Origin: an uncultured Pelagibacteraceae bacterium
GTDB lineage: Bacteria > Pseudomonadota > Alphaproteobacteria > Pelagibacterales > Pelagibacteraceae
Length of the DNA stretch: 64,000 nucleotides
Direction of reading: 5' to 3'
Assembly (NCBI GenBank): GCA_902554035.1
Contig: CACDMX010000005.1
Coordinates: 1 to 64,000, forward strand
Shown: positions 38,422-47,204 of the stretch, piece after piece
Layout: every line of letters starts with the position of its first letter
Numbering within the stretch: position 1 is the stretch's first letter
Translations under genes and position numbers: made by a program
The notes under the pieces: generated by a model
What the model was told of the DNA's origin: nothing
Seen by the model: only the letters and a program-made list of their open reading frames with translations
The model's database searches: none

Positions 38422-39594
38422 TTATCTATTAGGTGTAAGTAGTATAAGAAAGTAGCCAGTTAAAGTGGATAATAATGACCCAGTCAAAACTCCGATTTTT
38501 ACTCCATCCATATACTGCATATTTTCTACAAAAGCTAAATTTCCAACAAATAAACTCATAGTAAAACCAATCCCTGTTAAAATTCCCACTCCATAAAAAT
38601 TGAACCAATTTGAATTGTTTGGCATTTGTGCAATTTTTAGTTTTATAGAAATATAAGAAAATACAAAAACTCCTAATTGTTTACCTAAAAATAAACCTAA
38701 CACTATACCTAAAGGAACTTTATCTAGTAAAAATGACAACGAAAGACCCTCTAATGATACACCGGCATTAGCAAATGCAAATAAAGGCATTATTCCAAAT
38801 GCAACATAAGGACTAATTGCATGTTCAATTTTTATTAATAAAGAAAAATCTTTTTCTTTTTTTCTGTGTGGTATGGTCATAGCCAACAGAACTCCTGCTA
38901 TTGTTGCATGAATACCTGAATTGTGAGTAAAATCCCAGAGGAAAATTCCAACAATCAAATAAGGTAAAAACTTTTTTACATTGAATTTATTTATGACTAA
39001 CAACGTTAAAAAAGTCAGAGTCATTAAAGACAAATATTTTAAACTTAAATCACCTGAGTAGAATATAGCAATTATTAGAATAGCTCCTAAATCATCTATT
39101 ATTGCTAAAGCTGTTAAAAAAACTTTTAAAGACAAAGGTACTCTCTTTCCTAATAATGAAAGTACACCTAAAGAGAAAGCTATATCTGTAGCAGAAGGAA
39201 TAGCCCATCCATTTAATGTTTCACTATCTCCCCAATTTATAAAAATGTAAAAAAGCGCAGGAACCAACATACCACCTACAGCACCTATAATTGGCAATAA
39301 AGCTTGTTTCATGTTTGAAAGCTCACCTTGTAAAAATTCTCTTTTAATTTCCAAGGTTACAAAGAAAAAAAATATTGCCATTAATCCATCATTAATCCAA
39401 TGGATTATCGACAGTTTTAAGCCAAAATTATTTATACCTATAAACAAATATTTATTTAAAGTAGAAAAATATAAATTAGACAAATCAGAATTGCTTACTA
39501 TCAAAGCAATTATTGCAGCGAATAAAAGAATTAAACCACTCGCTGCTTCTAATTTAAAAAACCATTTAAATGGCTTTGATATATAATTTATCAT
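38422..39594 (-). CDS. nhaA: Na+/H+ antiporter NhaA
   Basis: A 390-residue, twelve-helix antiporter. The ATDIAFSLGVLSLLG motif holds the conserved Asp of helix IV and AIIDDLGAILIIAIFY holds the paired Asp residues of helix V that bind Na+ and H+. NhaA swaps internal Na+ for H+, useful in sea water. It overlaps no gene and starts 3 bases after the zinc-ribbon gene, so these two and gpx may form one minus-strand unit. Confidence 0.95.
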   Translation of the reverse strand: MINYISKPFKWFFKLEAASGLILLFAAIIALIVSNSDLSNLYFSTLNKYLFIGINNFGLKLSIIHWINDGLMAIFFFFVTLEIKREFLQGELSNMKQALLPIIGAVGGMLVPALFYIFINWGDSETLNGWAIPSATDIAFSLGVLSLLGKRVPLSLKVFLTALAIIDDLGAILIIAIFYSGDLSLKYLSLMTLTFLTLLVINKFNVKKFLPYLIVGIFLWDFTHNSGIHATIAGVLLAMTIPHRKKEKDFSLLIKIEHAISPYVAFGIMPLFAFANAGVSLEGLSLSFLLDKVPLGIVLGLFLGKQLGVFVFSYISIKLKIAQMPNNSNWFNFYGVGILTGIGFTMSLFVGNLAFVENMQYMDGVKIGVLTGSLLSTLTGYFLILLTPNR

Positions 39595-39597
39595 TTT

Positions 39598-40047
39598 TTA
39601 TTTTAATAAGTCTTTAATGAACAACATGATATCTTTAATTGTTTCATACAAGCTATTAAGAATTAAATCAAATCCTGGAATTATTAAAGTTAAAGGATTT
39701 TTAAATGTATCAGCTAAAATAACTAATGCGACAAAAGAGATAATTACAACTACCAAAATACTTAAAGTGTTAATTTTTTTATTTATTTTATCTTTTTTTT
39801 TTATCTTTGGTATAGTTGTTTCAGCTTCTGATATTAAATCTTCTGTAACATCAGGAATATCTTTTTCAATATTTTTAGGTATTTTGACTGAAGGTTTTTT
39901 TACTTCTTTTATAACTTCTTTTTTTATTTCTTTTTTGAAAAACCATTTCTCGCTACATGCACCACATTGAAGCATTTTCCCTTCTCTTGGAATTAAAGAG
40001 GCATTAACTTCAAATTTTTTCTTACAACGAGGACATGCAATTATCAT
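39598..40047 (-). CDS. Zinc-ribbon (MJ0042-type) single-pass membrane protein
   Basis: A 149-residue protein. The first 40 residues are a zinc ribbon, IIACPRCKKKF and LQCGACSEKWFF, with two CxxC pairs. A Lys/Glu/Pro-rich linker follows, then one membrane helix (LSILVVVIISFVALVILADTF, about residues 95-115). Proteins of this type are common in alphaproteobacteria near ftsEX or transport genes, with no assigned function. It is read away from tRNA-Pro. Confidence 0.85.
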   Translation of the reverse strand: MIIACPRCKKKFEVNASLIPREGKMLQCGACSEKWFFKKEIKKEVIKEVKKPSVKIPKNIEKDIPDVTEDLISEAETTIPKIKKKDKINKKINTLSILVVVIISFVALVILADTFKNPLTLIIPGFDLILNSLYETIKDIMLFIKDLLK

Positions 40048-40104
40048 AATTTCTTATATATCAGATTTTCATTAAATTTCTTCAATTTTGCTAATATTTA
40101 CCCT

Positions 40105-40132
40105 TTGAAATTACTATTAACTACGGTATTAG
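40105..40132 (+). promoter_or_regulatory. Promoter of tRNA-Pro and following genes
   Basis: TTGAAA at 40105-40110 and TATTAG at 40127-40132, 16 bases apart, with the tRNA beginning 9 bases after the -10 element. The same promoter may feed the NDUFS4-like gene that starts 4 bases after the tRNA. Confidence 0.5.
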
Positions 40133-40141
40133 TTACCCATT

Positions 40142-40218
<77 letters not shown>

Positions 40219-40222
40219 TTTT

Positions 40223-40504
40223 ATGAAAAAGGCAAAAATTTATATACCAACTAAAACTGCGATGCAGTCAGGTTTATCAAAAAGCAATAAATGGGTCTTA
40301 GAATTTAATACCGAAAATAAACATCTGAATCCATTAATGGGTTGGGAAACTTCATCTAATACACTTTCAGAGGTAAGATTAGAATTTACAACAAAAGATC
40401 TTGCCATAAATTATGCAAAAAAAAATAATATTAGTTTTGATTTAATAGAACCAAAAAAAAGAAAATTAGTTAAAAAGTCATACGCTGATAATTTTATAAA
40501 ATAA
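40223..40504 (+). CDS. NADH dehydrogenase accessory subunit (NDUFS4/ETC complex I subunit family)
   Basis: A 93-residue protein with [41 protein letters not shown] and [20 protein letters not shown], the pattern of the NDUFS4 (18-kDa) subunit of mitochondrial and alphaproteobacterial complex I. It stabilises the NADH-oxidising arm. The frame is open back into tRNA-Pro, but that would put 16 residues inside the tRNA, so I place the start at the first Met after it. In many alphaproteobacteria this gene also follows a tRNA. Confidence 0.88.
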   Translation: MKKAKIYIPTKTAMQSGLSKSNKWVLEFNTENKHLNPLMGWETSSNTLSEVRLEFTTKDLAINYAKKNNISFDLIEPKKRKLVKKSYADNFIK

Positions 40505-41500
40505 ATGTTTAAATTTTTTACTCAAAAAAAGTGGTTTTTATGGAGTATATTTGGTTCAATATTTATATTGGTGTCTACATGGTATCAAGTTCAACTTGAT
40601 GTAAAAATAAATGAGTGGTTTGGAGATTTTTACGATACTTTACAAAAAGCTCTAACCACACCTAACTCTGTTTCTGAGTCAGAATTTATTGGATATCTTT
40701 TTACTTTTGCAAGAATTGCAGCTTTATGGATTTTGATAGCAGTATTTACAGGATTTTTTACTAGTCATTGGGTGTTTAGATGGAGAACTGCCATGGCAGA
40801 TCACTATCATGATCAATGGTTGAAAGCTAGACTTACAGAAGGCGCATCTCAAAGGGTTCAAGAAGATACATTGAAGTTTGCAAGAATAATGGAAGGTTTG
40901 GGCACAGGTTTGCTTGACAGTATTATGACATTAATTGCTTTTACTCCAATTTTATGGGGCCTTTCAAAACAAATTGATGTATTACCATGGATAGGGGAGG
41001 TTGATCATGCTTTAGTTTGGGTTGCAATTATATCGGCTTTAGGAGGTACAATTCTTTTAGCTGTGGTGGGTATTAGATTACCAGGTATTGAATACGATAT
41101 TCAGAAAGAAGAAGCTGGATATAGAAAAGAACTTGTTCATGGTGAGGATGATCCAATTAGAGCGGCTCCACCTACCATTGGTCAGTTGTATAATAGAGTA
41201 AGGGGCATTCATTACAAATCATATTTCCATTATCTATATTTCAATACAGTTAAATGGAGCTACTTTCAAGGAATGGTAATTGTTCCTTATTTAGCATTAG
41301 CACCAACAATAGTAACAGGAGCTATAACATTGGGATTTGTTCAACAAATAACCAGAGCTTTTGGTAGAGTTGAAGGATCTCTACAGTATTTAGTAAAAAG
41401 CTGGTCTACTATAGTAGAGCTAATTTCTGTTTGGAAAAGATTAAGAGAATTTGAGGCAAAATTATATTCTGCAGATAATGATACTAAAGTTAAAATTTAA
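40505..41500 (+). CDS. SbmA/BacA-family peptide transporter
   Basis: A 331-residue membrane protein with about seven helices. RWRTAMADHYHDQWL, ASQRVQEDTLKFARIMEGLGTGLLDSIMTLIAF and FGRVEGSLQYLVKSWSTIVEL match SbmA/BacA proteins, which import peptides with the proton gradient and have an ABC-like membrane fold without an ATPase. It is shorter than SbmA of E. coli (406), mostly at the ends. The ATG starts directly after the preceding stop, and glpX follows after 2 bases. Substrate unknown. Confidence 0.9.
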   Translation: MFKFFTQKKWFLWSIFGSIFILVSTWYQVQLDVKINEWFGDFYDTLQKALTTPNSVSESEFIGYLFTFARIAALWILIAVFTGFFTSHWVFRWRTAMADHYHDQWLKARLTEGASQRVQEDTLKFARIMEGLGTGLLDSIMTLIAFTPILWGLSKQIDVLPWIGEVDHALVWVAIISALGGTILLAVVGIRLPGIEYDIQKEEAGYRKELVHGEDDPIRAAPPTIGQLYNRVRGIHYKSYFHYLYFNTVKWSYFQGMVIVPYLALAPTIVTGAITLGFVQQITRAFGRVEGSLQYLVKSWSTIVELISVWKRLREFEAKLYSADNDTKVKI

Positions 41501-41502
41501 TA

Positions 41503-42447
41503 ATGAGCTTAGATAAAAATTTAATTGATAATCTGGTAAATATAACAACTGATGCTTCCATTGCTTGTTATAAATATGTGGGTAAAAATGATAAGAAAAT
41601 TGCTGATAAAGCAGCAACAGACTCAATGCGTCAAAATTTAAATAATTTAAATATAGATGGAAAGGTTGTTATAGGTGAAGGTGAACTTGATAATGCACCA
41701 ATGTTATATATAGGTGAAAAACTAGGCACTGGTAAGGGTCCAAGTATTGATATAGCAGTCGATCCACTTGAAGGTACAAATTTTGCTGCAAAAAATTTAC
41801 CGGGTGCTTTATCTGTTATAAGTATAGCCTCAAGAGGTAATTTATTTAATGCCCCAGAAACCTATATGAACAAATTAGCTGTTGGTAAAGATATACCTTA
41901 TGATGCAACAGATTTAGATTTCTCTGTTGAAAAAAATATAAAAAATATTGCAGATTCAAAAAATACAAGTCCCAGTGAGTTAAGCGCCTGTATACTAGAC
42001 AGACCCAGACACAAGGAAATCATTGATAAATTAATTCAATTGAAAGTAAATTTGAAATTATTATCTGATGGTGATGTTACTGGTGCGCTTTTGGTCACAG
42101 AGAAAAAGTATAAAATTGATATATTTTTAGGTATAGGTGGTGGTCCAGAAGGAGTATTAGCAGCTTCCGCTTTAGATGCTTATGGATGCAAGTTTCAAGG
42201 ACGATTTTTATTTAAAAGTGATAATGATATTAATAGAGCAAAAAAAATGGGTATAAAAGACTTAAATAAAAAATATAATTTAGAAGAAATAGTAAAAGGA
42301 GATTCCATTTTTTGCGCTACAGGAATTACCACTGGCGATCTTGTAAATGGGATTAAATTAGAAAATGGAAAATTTATTACAGAAACATTAGTTACTCATA
42401 AAAATTCAACAATCAATATTGTAAAAAAAGAGGTACCAATTACTTGA
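41503..42447 (+). CDS. glpX: Class II fructose-1,6-bisphosphatase
   Basis: A 314-residue GlpX-type phosphatase. Metal and substrate motifs are VIGEGELDNAPMLYIGE, DIAVDPLEGTNFAAKN, LSDGDVTGALLV and FLGIGGGPEGVLAASAL. It converts fructose 1,6-bisphosphate to fructose 6-phosphate in gluconeogenesis. It is the last core gene before tRNA-Glu and the surface island. Confidence 0.95.
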   Translation: MSLDKNLIDNLVNITTDASIACYKYVGKNDKKIADKAATDSMRQNLNNLNIDGKVVIGEGELDNAPMLYIGEKLGTGKGPSIDIAVDPLEGTNFAAKNLPGALSVISIASRGNLFNAPETYMNKLAVGKDIPYDATDLDFSVEKNIKNIADSKNTSPSELSACILDRPRHKEIIDKLIQLKVNLKLLSDGDVTGALLVTEKKYKIDIFLGIGGGPEGVLAASALDAYGCKFQGRFLFKSDNDINRAKKMGIKDLNKKYNLEEIVKGDSIFCATGITTGDLVNGIKLENGKFITETLVTHKNSTINIVKKEVPIT

Positions 42448-42482
42448 TTAATTACTCTATTTACAATAAAAGATCCAAATTT

Positions 42483-42557
42483 GGTCCCTTCGTCTATCGG
42501 TTAGGACACGTGGTTTTCATCCTCGAAAGAGGGGTTCGATTCCCCTAGGGACCGCCA
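42483..42557 (+). tRNA. tRNA-Glu (UUC)
   Basis: Acceptor GGTCCCT pairs perfectly with AGGGACC; the D arm is GTC-TATCGGTTAG-GAC; the anticodon loop is TTTTCAT with anticodon TTC; T arm AGGGG/CCCCT with loop TTCGATT; discriminator G and encoded CCA. The anticodon stem reads CGTGG/CCTCG, leaving a T-T opposition at pair 29-41. It lies 35 bases after glpX and marks the left edge of the surface-glycan island. Confidence 0.95.
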
Positions 42558-42603
42558 ACAATTTTTTTTGACTTTTTTCATTATTCTGATGTATTTATAA
42601 TTA

Positions 42604-43149
42604 ATGAGAAAAACTCTTTTTACACATGGTCAAATATATAATTTGGATCAAGTTAAAGAATTGAATACAAAAATTAGAGAAAATTTTATTAAAACTGCTC
42701 AAGATCGTCCAGCTGAAGATGCAGTCAAAACATCTGAGGTTAAATTTTTAAAACTTGGAAGTATTGGTAATTTAATAAACCCATTTATTCAATTTTGCTA
42801 TTCAGCCAATGTTAACGCTTTCGGTTTTGACCTTTTTTCACTTAATTCTGATAAAACTCTTAATTATAATATCTATCAAAAAAATACAGAGTATAATTGG
42901 CATACTGACGGAGAACCCAACAATCCAATTAGAGATATTAAACTTACCTGTCTTTTGAATTTGTCTGATGAAAACTATGAGGGAGGAGATTTAAAACTCT
43001 TTGATGGAAAAGAAAGAAATATTGACAATTTTAATAAAATAGGATCGGCTGTAGTTTTTCCCTCTTTTATTAATCATAGGGTATCGAAAGTCACATCTGG
43101 GTCAAGACATACTTTAGCAATATGGTGGTATGGACCAAAATTTAGATAA
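42604..43149 (+). CDS. 2-oxoglutarate/Fe(II)-dependent dioxygenase (prolyl-4-hydroxylase fold)
   Basis: A 181-residue protein with a single double-stranded beta-helix domain. The iron ligands are His100 and Asp102 (NWHTDGE) and His158 (SFINHRVSKV); Arg168 in SGSRHTLAIWWYG would bind 2-oxoglutarate. EGGDLKLFDG is typical of the 2OG-FeII_Oxy family. Substrate is unknown. It is the first gene of the surface island, 46 bases after tRNA-Glu and 10 before the sugar dehydrogenase. Confidence 0.88.
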   Translation: MRKTLFTHGQIYNLDQVKELNTKIRENFIKTAQDRPAEDAVKTSEVKFLKLGSIGNLINPFIQFCYSANVNAFGFDLFSLNSDKTLNYNIYQKNTEYNWHTDGEPNNPIRDIKLTCLLNLSDENYEGGDLKLFDGKERNIDNFNKIGSAVVFPSFINHRVSKVTSGSRHTLAIWWYGPKFR

Positions 43150-43159
43150 AACTTAAAAT

Positions 43160-44095
43160 ATGAACAATGTATTAATTATAGGTTATGGATATTGGGGACC
43201 AAAACTTACAAGAAATTTTTCAAATTCTAATTATTTTAATTTACATTCTATTTGCGATTTAAATAATTCAAAATTAAAAGAAGCTAAAAAGAACTACCCT
43301 AACGTTAAAATTTATACTAATTACCAAGATGCTATAAGAAATAATAAGTTTCAATTAGTTGTTATCTCAACACCAACCACTACACACTACAAAATAGCAA
43401 AAAAAATTATTCAAAATAAAATGAATGTTTTGGTTGAGAAGCCTTTATGTTTAAATTTAAAAGAACATTTAAATTTAAACCGTCTAGCCAAATATAATAA
43501 AGTAAAAATTTTTATTGATTATCCATTTATACATTCTGGTGGGATTAATTATGTTAAAGAATTAATAAAAAATAATAAATACGGTAAAATTAATTCTATT
43601 GAATCCTATAGAGAACAGGCACCAATCAGAAAAGATACTGATGTTTTTTGGGATTTATCAATACATGATATCTCAATATTTTCTTATCTTTTAAGTAAAA
43701 AAAGAATTTTATCTATAAAACCAATAATCTATAATAAAAAACAAAAAAATTTCAAAAAGATATCAATATTTTTACAATATAATAATACCAATGTTTTTAT
43801 TAAAAATAATTGGGACTCTCCTACAAAAATAAGATTGATAAAATTTGTTTTTGATAAAGCTATTGTTTATTTAGATGAAAATGAAACTTTGTATAAGATT
43901 AAAATTTATAAAAAATTAAATAATCAATTTAATAATTATAGTCTAGAAGTTCCGAATATAGACTTGACCGAACCATTAATGAACCTGATTAATCATATTT
44001 ATTATAGTATTACAAAAAATAAAAATAATCTATTGAATGAAAAATTTTATACTAACGTTACGAAAACAATGACAATGATACAAAATAGGTTATGA
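43160..44095 (+). CDS. Gfo/Idh/MocA-family sugar oxidoreductase
   Basis: A 311-residue NAD(P)-dependent oxidoreductase: Rossmann start VLIIGYGYWGPKLTRNF, VVISTPTTTHYKIAKK, the family Lys in VLVEKPLCLN and WDLSIHDISIFSYL with the His-Asp pair. Such enzymes oxidise C3 of UDP-sugars or related hexoses before transamination (WbpB/WlbA types). With the DegT aminotransferase at 49.3 kb and the hexapeptide acyltransferase at 45.7 kb it could make a 3-acetamido sugar; that grouping is inference. It overlaps the GIY-YIG gene by four bases. Confidence 0.88.
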   Translation: MNNVLIIGYGYWGPKLTRNFSNSNYFNLHSICDLNNSKLKEAKKNYPNVKIYTNYQDAIRNNKFQLVVISTPTTTHYKIAKKIIQNKMNVLVEKPLCLNLKEHLNLNRLAKYNKVKIFIDYPFIHSGGINYVKELIKNNKYGKINSIESYREQAPIRKDTDVFWDLSIHDISIFSYLLSKKRILSIKPIIYNKKQKNFKKISIFLQYNNTNVFIKNNWDSPTKIRLIKFVFDKAIVYLDENETLYKIKIYKKLNNQFNNYSLEVPNIDLTEPLMNLINHIYYSITKNKNNLLNEKFYTNVTKTMTMIQNRL

Positions 44096-44349
44096 GCTAT
44101 TATGTTTATATGCTCCTAACCAAAAGAGCTGGAAAATTTTTAAGTTATGTTGGGTACACAAGCAACCTAAAAAAAAGAATAAATAAGCACAATACTTCAA
44201 AAGGTGCTAAATTTACTAAGGGAAGTACTTGGAAAATTATATATAAAAGAAAATTTATTTCTAAAATTGATGCCTTAAGATATGAATATTTGTTAAAAAA
44301 CAATAAAAAACTAAGATTTAAATTAAAAACTAGAGGTATTTACTCATAA
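44092..44349 (+). CDS. GIY-YIG domain protein (YhbQ/UvrC-N type)
   Basis: An 85-residue stand-alone GIY-YIG nuclease domain. The motif is relaxed: YYVYMLL in place of GIY and SYVGYTSNLKKRINKHN in place of YIG, with the Arg of the active site kept and a Glu in LRYEYLLKNN. Small proteins of this group are widespread in marine bacteria and their substrate is not known. It starts within the end of the sugar oxidoreductase and ends one base before the MBL gene, so it is part of the island operon. Confidence 0.87.
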   Translation: MSYYVYMLLTKRAGKFLSYVGYTSNLKKRINKHNTSKGAKFTKGSTWKIIYKRKFISKIDALRYEYLLKNNKKLRFKLKTRGIYS

Positions 44350-44350
44350 A

Positions 44351-45670
44351 ATGTACTTAAATTATAATGATAATATTCGTAAAAAAAGTATTACTTTATC
44401 AGATTTTCTTGACAATGATGATGATGGAGTTTTTTATATTGGACATGCATCAATATTGGTTAGATTAAATAAAAAAAAATTTATCTTTGATGCTATAAAA
44501 AATACAAATTTTTACAATAACAGTTGGCTTTTTTTTCCAAGCCAAGTAAATGATGAGAGAATTTATAACGTTGATGGTGTTTTTGTGTCTCATATTCATG
44601 GCGATCATTACGACCCTAAATTACTTATAAATTTTCAAAAAAGAGGTATTCCAATATATATATTAGATGGAAGACAAGGCTTTAATAAAGATTTAGAAAG
44701 AAAAAAAATAATTGTAAAAAAAATACCGGTCAATAAAAAAATAGAAATAGAAAAAGGTATTTGGGTTTATGGATGTTTGCATGAGTATAATGATATAGAT
44801 TCCTCACTTTTGATTTCAAATAATAATTTAAGCATTTATCATGGAAACGATAATTTTATTACTCAGAAGACATTAATACCTTTTAAAAAAAAAGTTGGTA
44901 AAATAGATATAGCTTGTATACCATTTGCCTTTATCCATTATTATCCATACTTATTGAATAGTATTAAAAAAAAGGATAACAAAGTTGAAGGTTCAAGATT
45001 AGAAAACCTATTTATGAACTATGGCATAAAACAAGCTAAAATATTAAATCCAAAAGTAATAATACCATTTGGTTCAAACTTATTTCATCTTGATGATCCA
45101 AATTCTTCAATGAACAAAGCTGTAGCAACACCAGTTGACTTTGTTAATTATGCTAAAAAATACCACAAAAATTCAAAAAATAACTATAAAACAATGCTTT
45201 CAGGATCTTTTGCTTTAAAGAATAATGATAAAATTAGTTGCTATTACGAAAAAATATCTTCACAAAAATTTAACAAACAACTTAAATTATTTACAATTAA
45301 AAAAAGAAATCTGCTAAAATTTAAAAAAATTCGAAAAAAAACTAATCTTTCAAGTAAATATTTAAGTATTATTAGTAAAAAGATATCTAAAAATAAAAAT
45401 AAAATTAATCATAAAATTTTAATCTCTAATGAGTCTCAAAATGATAATAAAATATGTATAAATTTATGTAATAATAAAGTTACAATATCTAAAAATAAAA
45501 CATTACCTTTTAATAGTCATTATTTCATTGTTCAAGATAATGAATTTAATCAATGGGTTAAAAATAAAATTACTTTTGAGGAAGTTTTAGGAACTCGGAG
45601 ATTTAGATATGAACGATACCCTAACAAATATGATGTTAAGGTTAATAGCATTTATACAAATTTTTTATAA
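44351..45670 (+). CDS. MBL-fold protein resembling CMP-sialic-acid hydroxylase
   Basis: A 439-residue protein. The metallo-beta-lactamase domain covers about residues 25-300: GHASILVR and the zinc motif SHIHGDHYD with His81, His83, Asp85 and His86, later LSIYHGNDNF. The C-terminal 130 residues are Lys-rich and end with GTRRFRYERYPNKYDV. The arrangement recalls CMP-Neu5Ac hydroxylase-like proteins, but the N-terminal Rieske domain of the animal enzyme is missing. In the island it likely modifies a surface sugar; the identity of that sugar is not visible. Confidence 0.75.
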   Translation: MYLNYNDNIRKKSITLSDFLDNDDDGVFYIGHASILVRLNKKKFIFDAIKNTNFYNNSWLFFPSQVNDERIYNVDGVFVSHIHGDHYDPKLLINFQKRGIPIYILDGRQGFNKDLERKKIIVKKIPVNKKIEIEKGIWVYGCLHEYNDIDSSLLISNNNLSIYHGNDNFITQKTLIPFKKKVGKIDIACIPFAFIHYYPYLLNSIKKKDNKVEGSRLENLFMNYGIKQAKILNPKVIIPFGSNLFHLDDPNSSMNKAVATPVDFVNYAKKYHKNSKNNYKTMLSGSFALKNNDKISCYYEKISSQKFNKQLKLFTIKKRNLLKFKKIRKKTNLSSKYLSIISKKISKNKNKINHKILISNESQNDNKICINLCNNKVTISKNKTLPFNSHYFIVQDNEFNQWVKNKITFEEVLGTRRFRYERYPNKYDVKVNSIYTNFL

Positions 45671-45674
45671 TTAA

Positions 45675-46406
45675 ATGAAAAATTATTCCATAGGTAAAAA
45701 CTGCGAAATTTCAAAAAATTCTATAATCTATGATAACGTCATAATTGAAGATAATGTAAAAATATCTGATTTTTGCATCATAGGTTTTGACCCTAAAAAA
45801 CAATATAATAAAAAGTTAGTAATTAAAAAAAATGCAATAATTAATTCGCATACAACTATTTATCAGAATTCCGAAATTGGAGAGAATAACTTAATTGGTC
45901 ACAATGTACTTATAAGGGAAGAGTCATTCTTAGAAAAAAATGTACAAATAGGAAGTTATTCTGACTTAGAGGGTCGTTGTAGTATAGGTGAATTTAGCAA
46001 ACTTCATAGCTGCGTACATGTAGGGCAACACTCAAAGATAATGAGCTATGTTTATATTTTTCCATATGTGATTTTAACTAACGATCCAATTCCACCTAGC
46101 GATATTAGGGAAGGGGTAATTTTAGAGCCTTTTTCTATAATCTGTACAAGATCAACAATTTTACCTGGAAAAAAAATTGGTTTTGGATCTTTTGTAGGCG
46201 CAAATAGTTTAGTTAATCAGAACATGAAGCCAGAAACTATTGGAATCGGTAACCCCTTTAAGATTAAAAGCGATCTTTCAATTATGAAATTACCAGGTAC
46301 AAAAATAAATGCTTATCCTTGGGTTGAAAGATTTAAAAAGGATTATCCTAGCAATATTAAGGAAATCTATAGTGATTTAAGAAAAAAATATTTAAATTTT
46401 AAATAA
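45675..46406 (+). CDS. Left-handed beta-helix (hexapeptide) acyltransferase
   Basis: A 243-residue protein dominated by hexapeptide repeats such as IGENNLIGHNVLI, VQIGSYSDLEGR, CSIGEF and IGFGSFVGANSLV, followed by GIGNPFKIKSD. Such enzymes N- or O-acetylate nucleotide sugars (WbpD, WlbB, PglD types). The C terminus after residue 200 is a short extra tail (WVERFKKDYP). It lies 4 bases after the MBL gene and converges with the 3-hydroxyacyl-CoA dehydrogenase-like gene, overlapping by 15 bases. Confidence 0.85.
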   Translation: MKNYSIGKNCEISKNSIIYDNVIIEDNVKISDFCIIGFDPKKQYNKKLVIKKNAIINSHTTIYQNSEIGENNLIGHNVLIREESFLEKNVQIGSYSDLEGRCSIGEFSKLHSCVHVGQHSKIMSYVYIFPYVILTNDPIPPSDIREGVILEPFSIICTRSTILPGKKIGFGSFVGANSLVNQNMKPETIGIGNPFKIKSDLSIMKLPGTKINAYPWVERFKKDYPSNIKEIYSDLRKKYLNFK

Positions 46407-47153
46407 CTTTTTATTTTTATAACCTAATATATTTTGTTTAACAGAATTCTTTATTAGATTAGGTACATAAAAAGATTTATCAAACTTATTTAAATTAGTT
46501 AAAATACTCAAGGAAGTGTCTAAACCAATCATATTAATTAGCTTAATAGGATCATTATTTAATATAATTTTATAAATTTTTTTTAAATCTTTAATGTTAG
46601 CTTTTTCAATTTCTAATAAATAAAAAAAATATGAAAGATTTTTAAATAAAATTCTATTTACTAAAAAACCAGGGATATTTTGCACAATAATAACATCGTA
46701 GGATATTTTTTTAAGAGATGATACAACATGATTTAAATCAGATTCTACATAAGAGTTATTTTTATATAATTCTACTATTGGCAAGGTAACAGGATTCATA
46801 AAATGTAAAATATTTATATTTTTTCCTAGTTCATCGACTGATAATGAAGATGTATTACTGAAAATATTTTTGTTGTAACTTAACTGTGAAAAAATTTTTT
46901 TTTTAATTACAGTATTCTCAGTTAAGGTTTCTATAGTAAAGTTTTCCTCAAGCTGACTAATATTCCTGATTATTTTAAAATTTCCGCTTTTATTTAAATT
47001 TAAAACCTTTTCAATTTTAATAATTTCTTTTTTAATAAAATCTTCAAGATTTTCATCGGAATTTTGCCATATAATCACCTCATAACCAAGAGCAACAAAT
47101 AATGAACATATTTGTTTGCCCATATAACCAGAACCTAAAACATTTATTTTCAT
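46392..47153 (-). CDS. 3-hydroxyacyl-CoA dehydrogenase-like oxidoreductase
   Basis: A 253-residue Rossmann protein on the opposite strand to its neighbours. It begins KINVLGSGYMGKQICSLF, the NAD motif, and has TLTENTVIKKKIFSQL, NIFSNTSSLSVDEL, LHFMNPVTLPIVEL and IVQNIPGFLVNRILF, all matching the N-terminal and C-terminal domains of PaaH/FadB-type dehydrogenases. The E of VTE-type catalytic segments and the His of HFMNP are kept. In the island it may act on a short acyl or sugar-acid group. Substrate unknown. Confidence 0.78.
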   Translation of the reverse strand: MKINVLGSGYMGKQICSLFVALGYEVIIWQNSDENLEDFIKKEIIKIEKVLNLNKSGNFKIIRNISQLEENFTIETLTENTVIKKKIFSQLSYNKNIFSNTSSLSVDELGKNINILHFMNPVTLPIVELYKNNSYVESDLNHVVSSLKKISYDVIIVQNIPGFLVNRILFKNLSYFFYLLEIEKANIKDLKKIYKIILNNDPIKLINMIGLDTSLSILTNLNKFDKSFYVPNLIKNSVKQNILGYKNKKLFKI

Positions 47154-47204
47154 TAATGGTTTTATATTACATTAAATTTGATAAAAGAAAATTAATAGAT
47201 TTTT

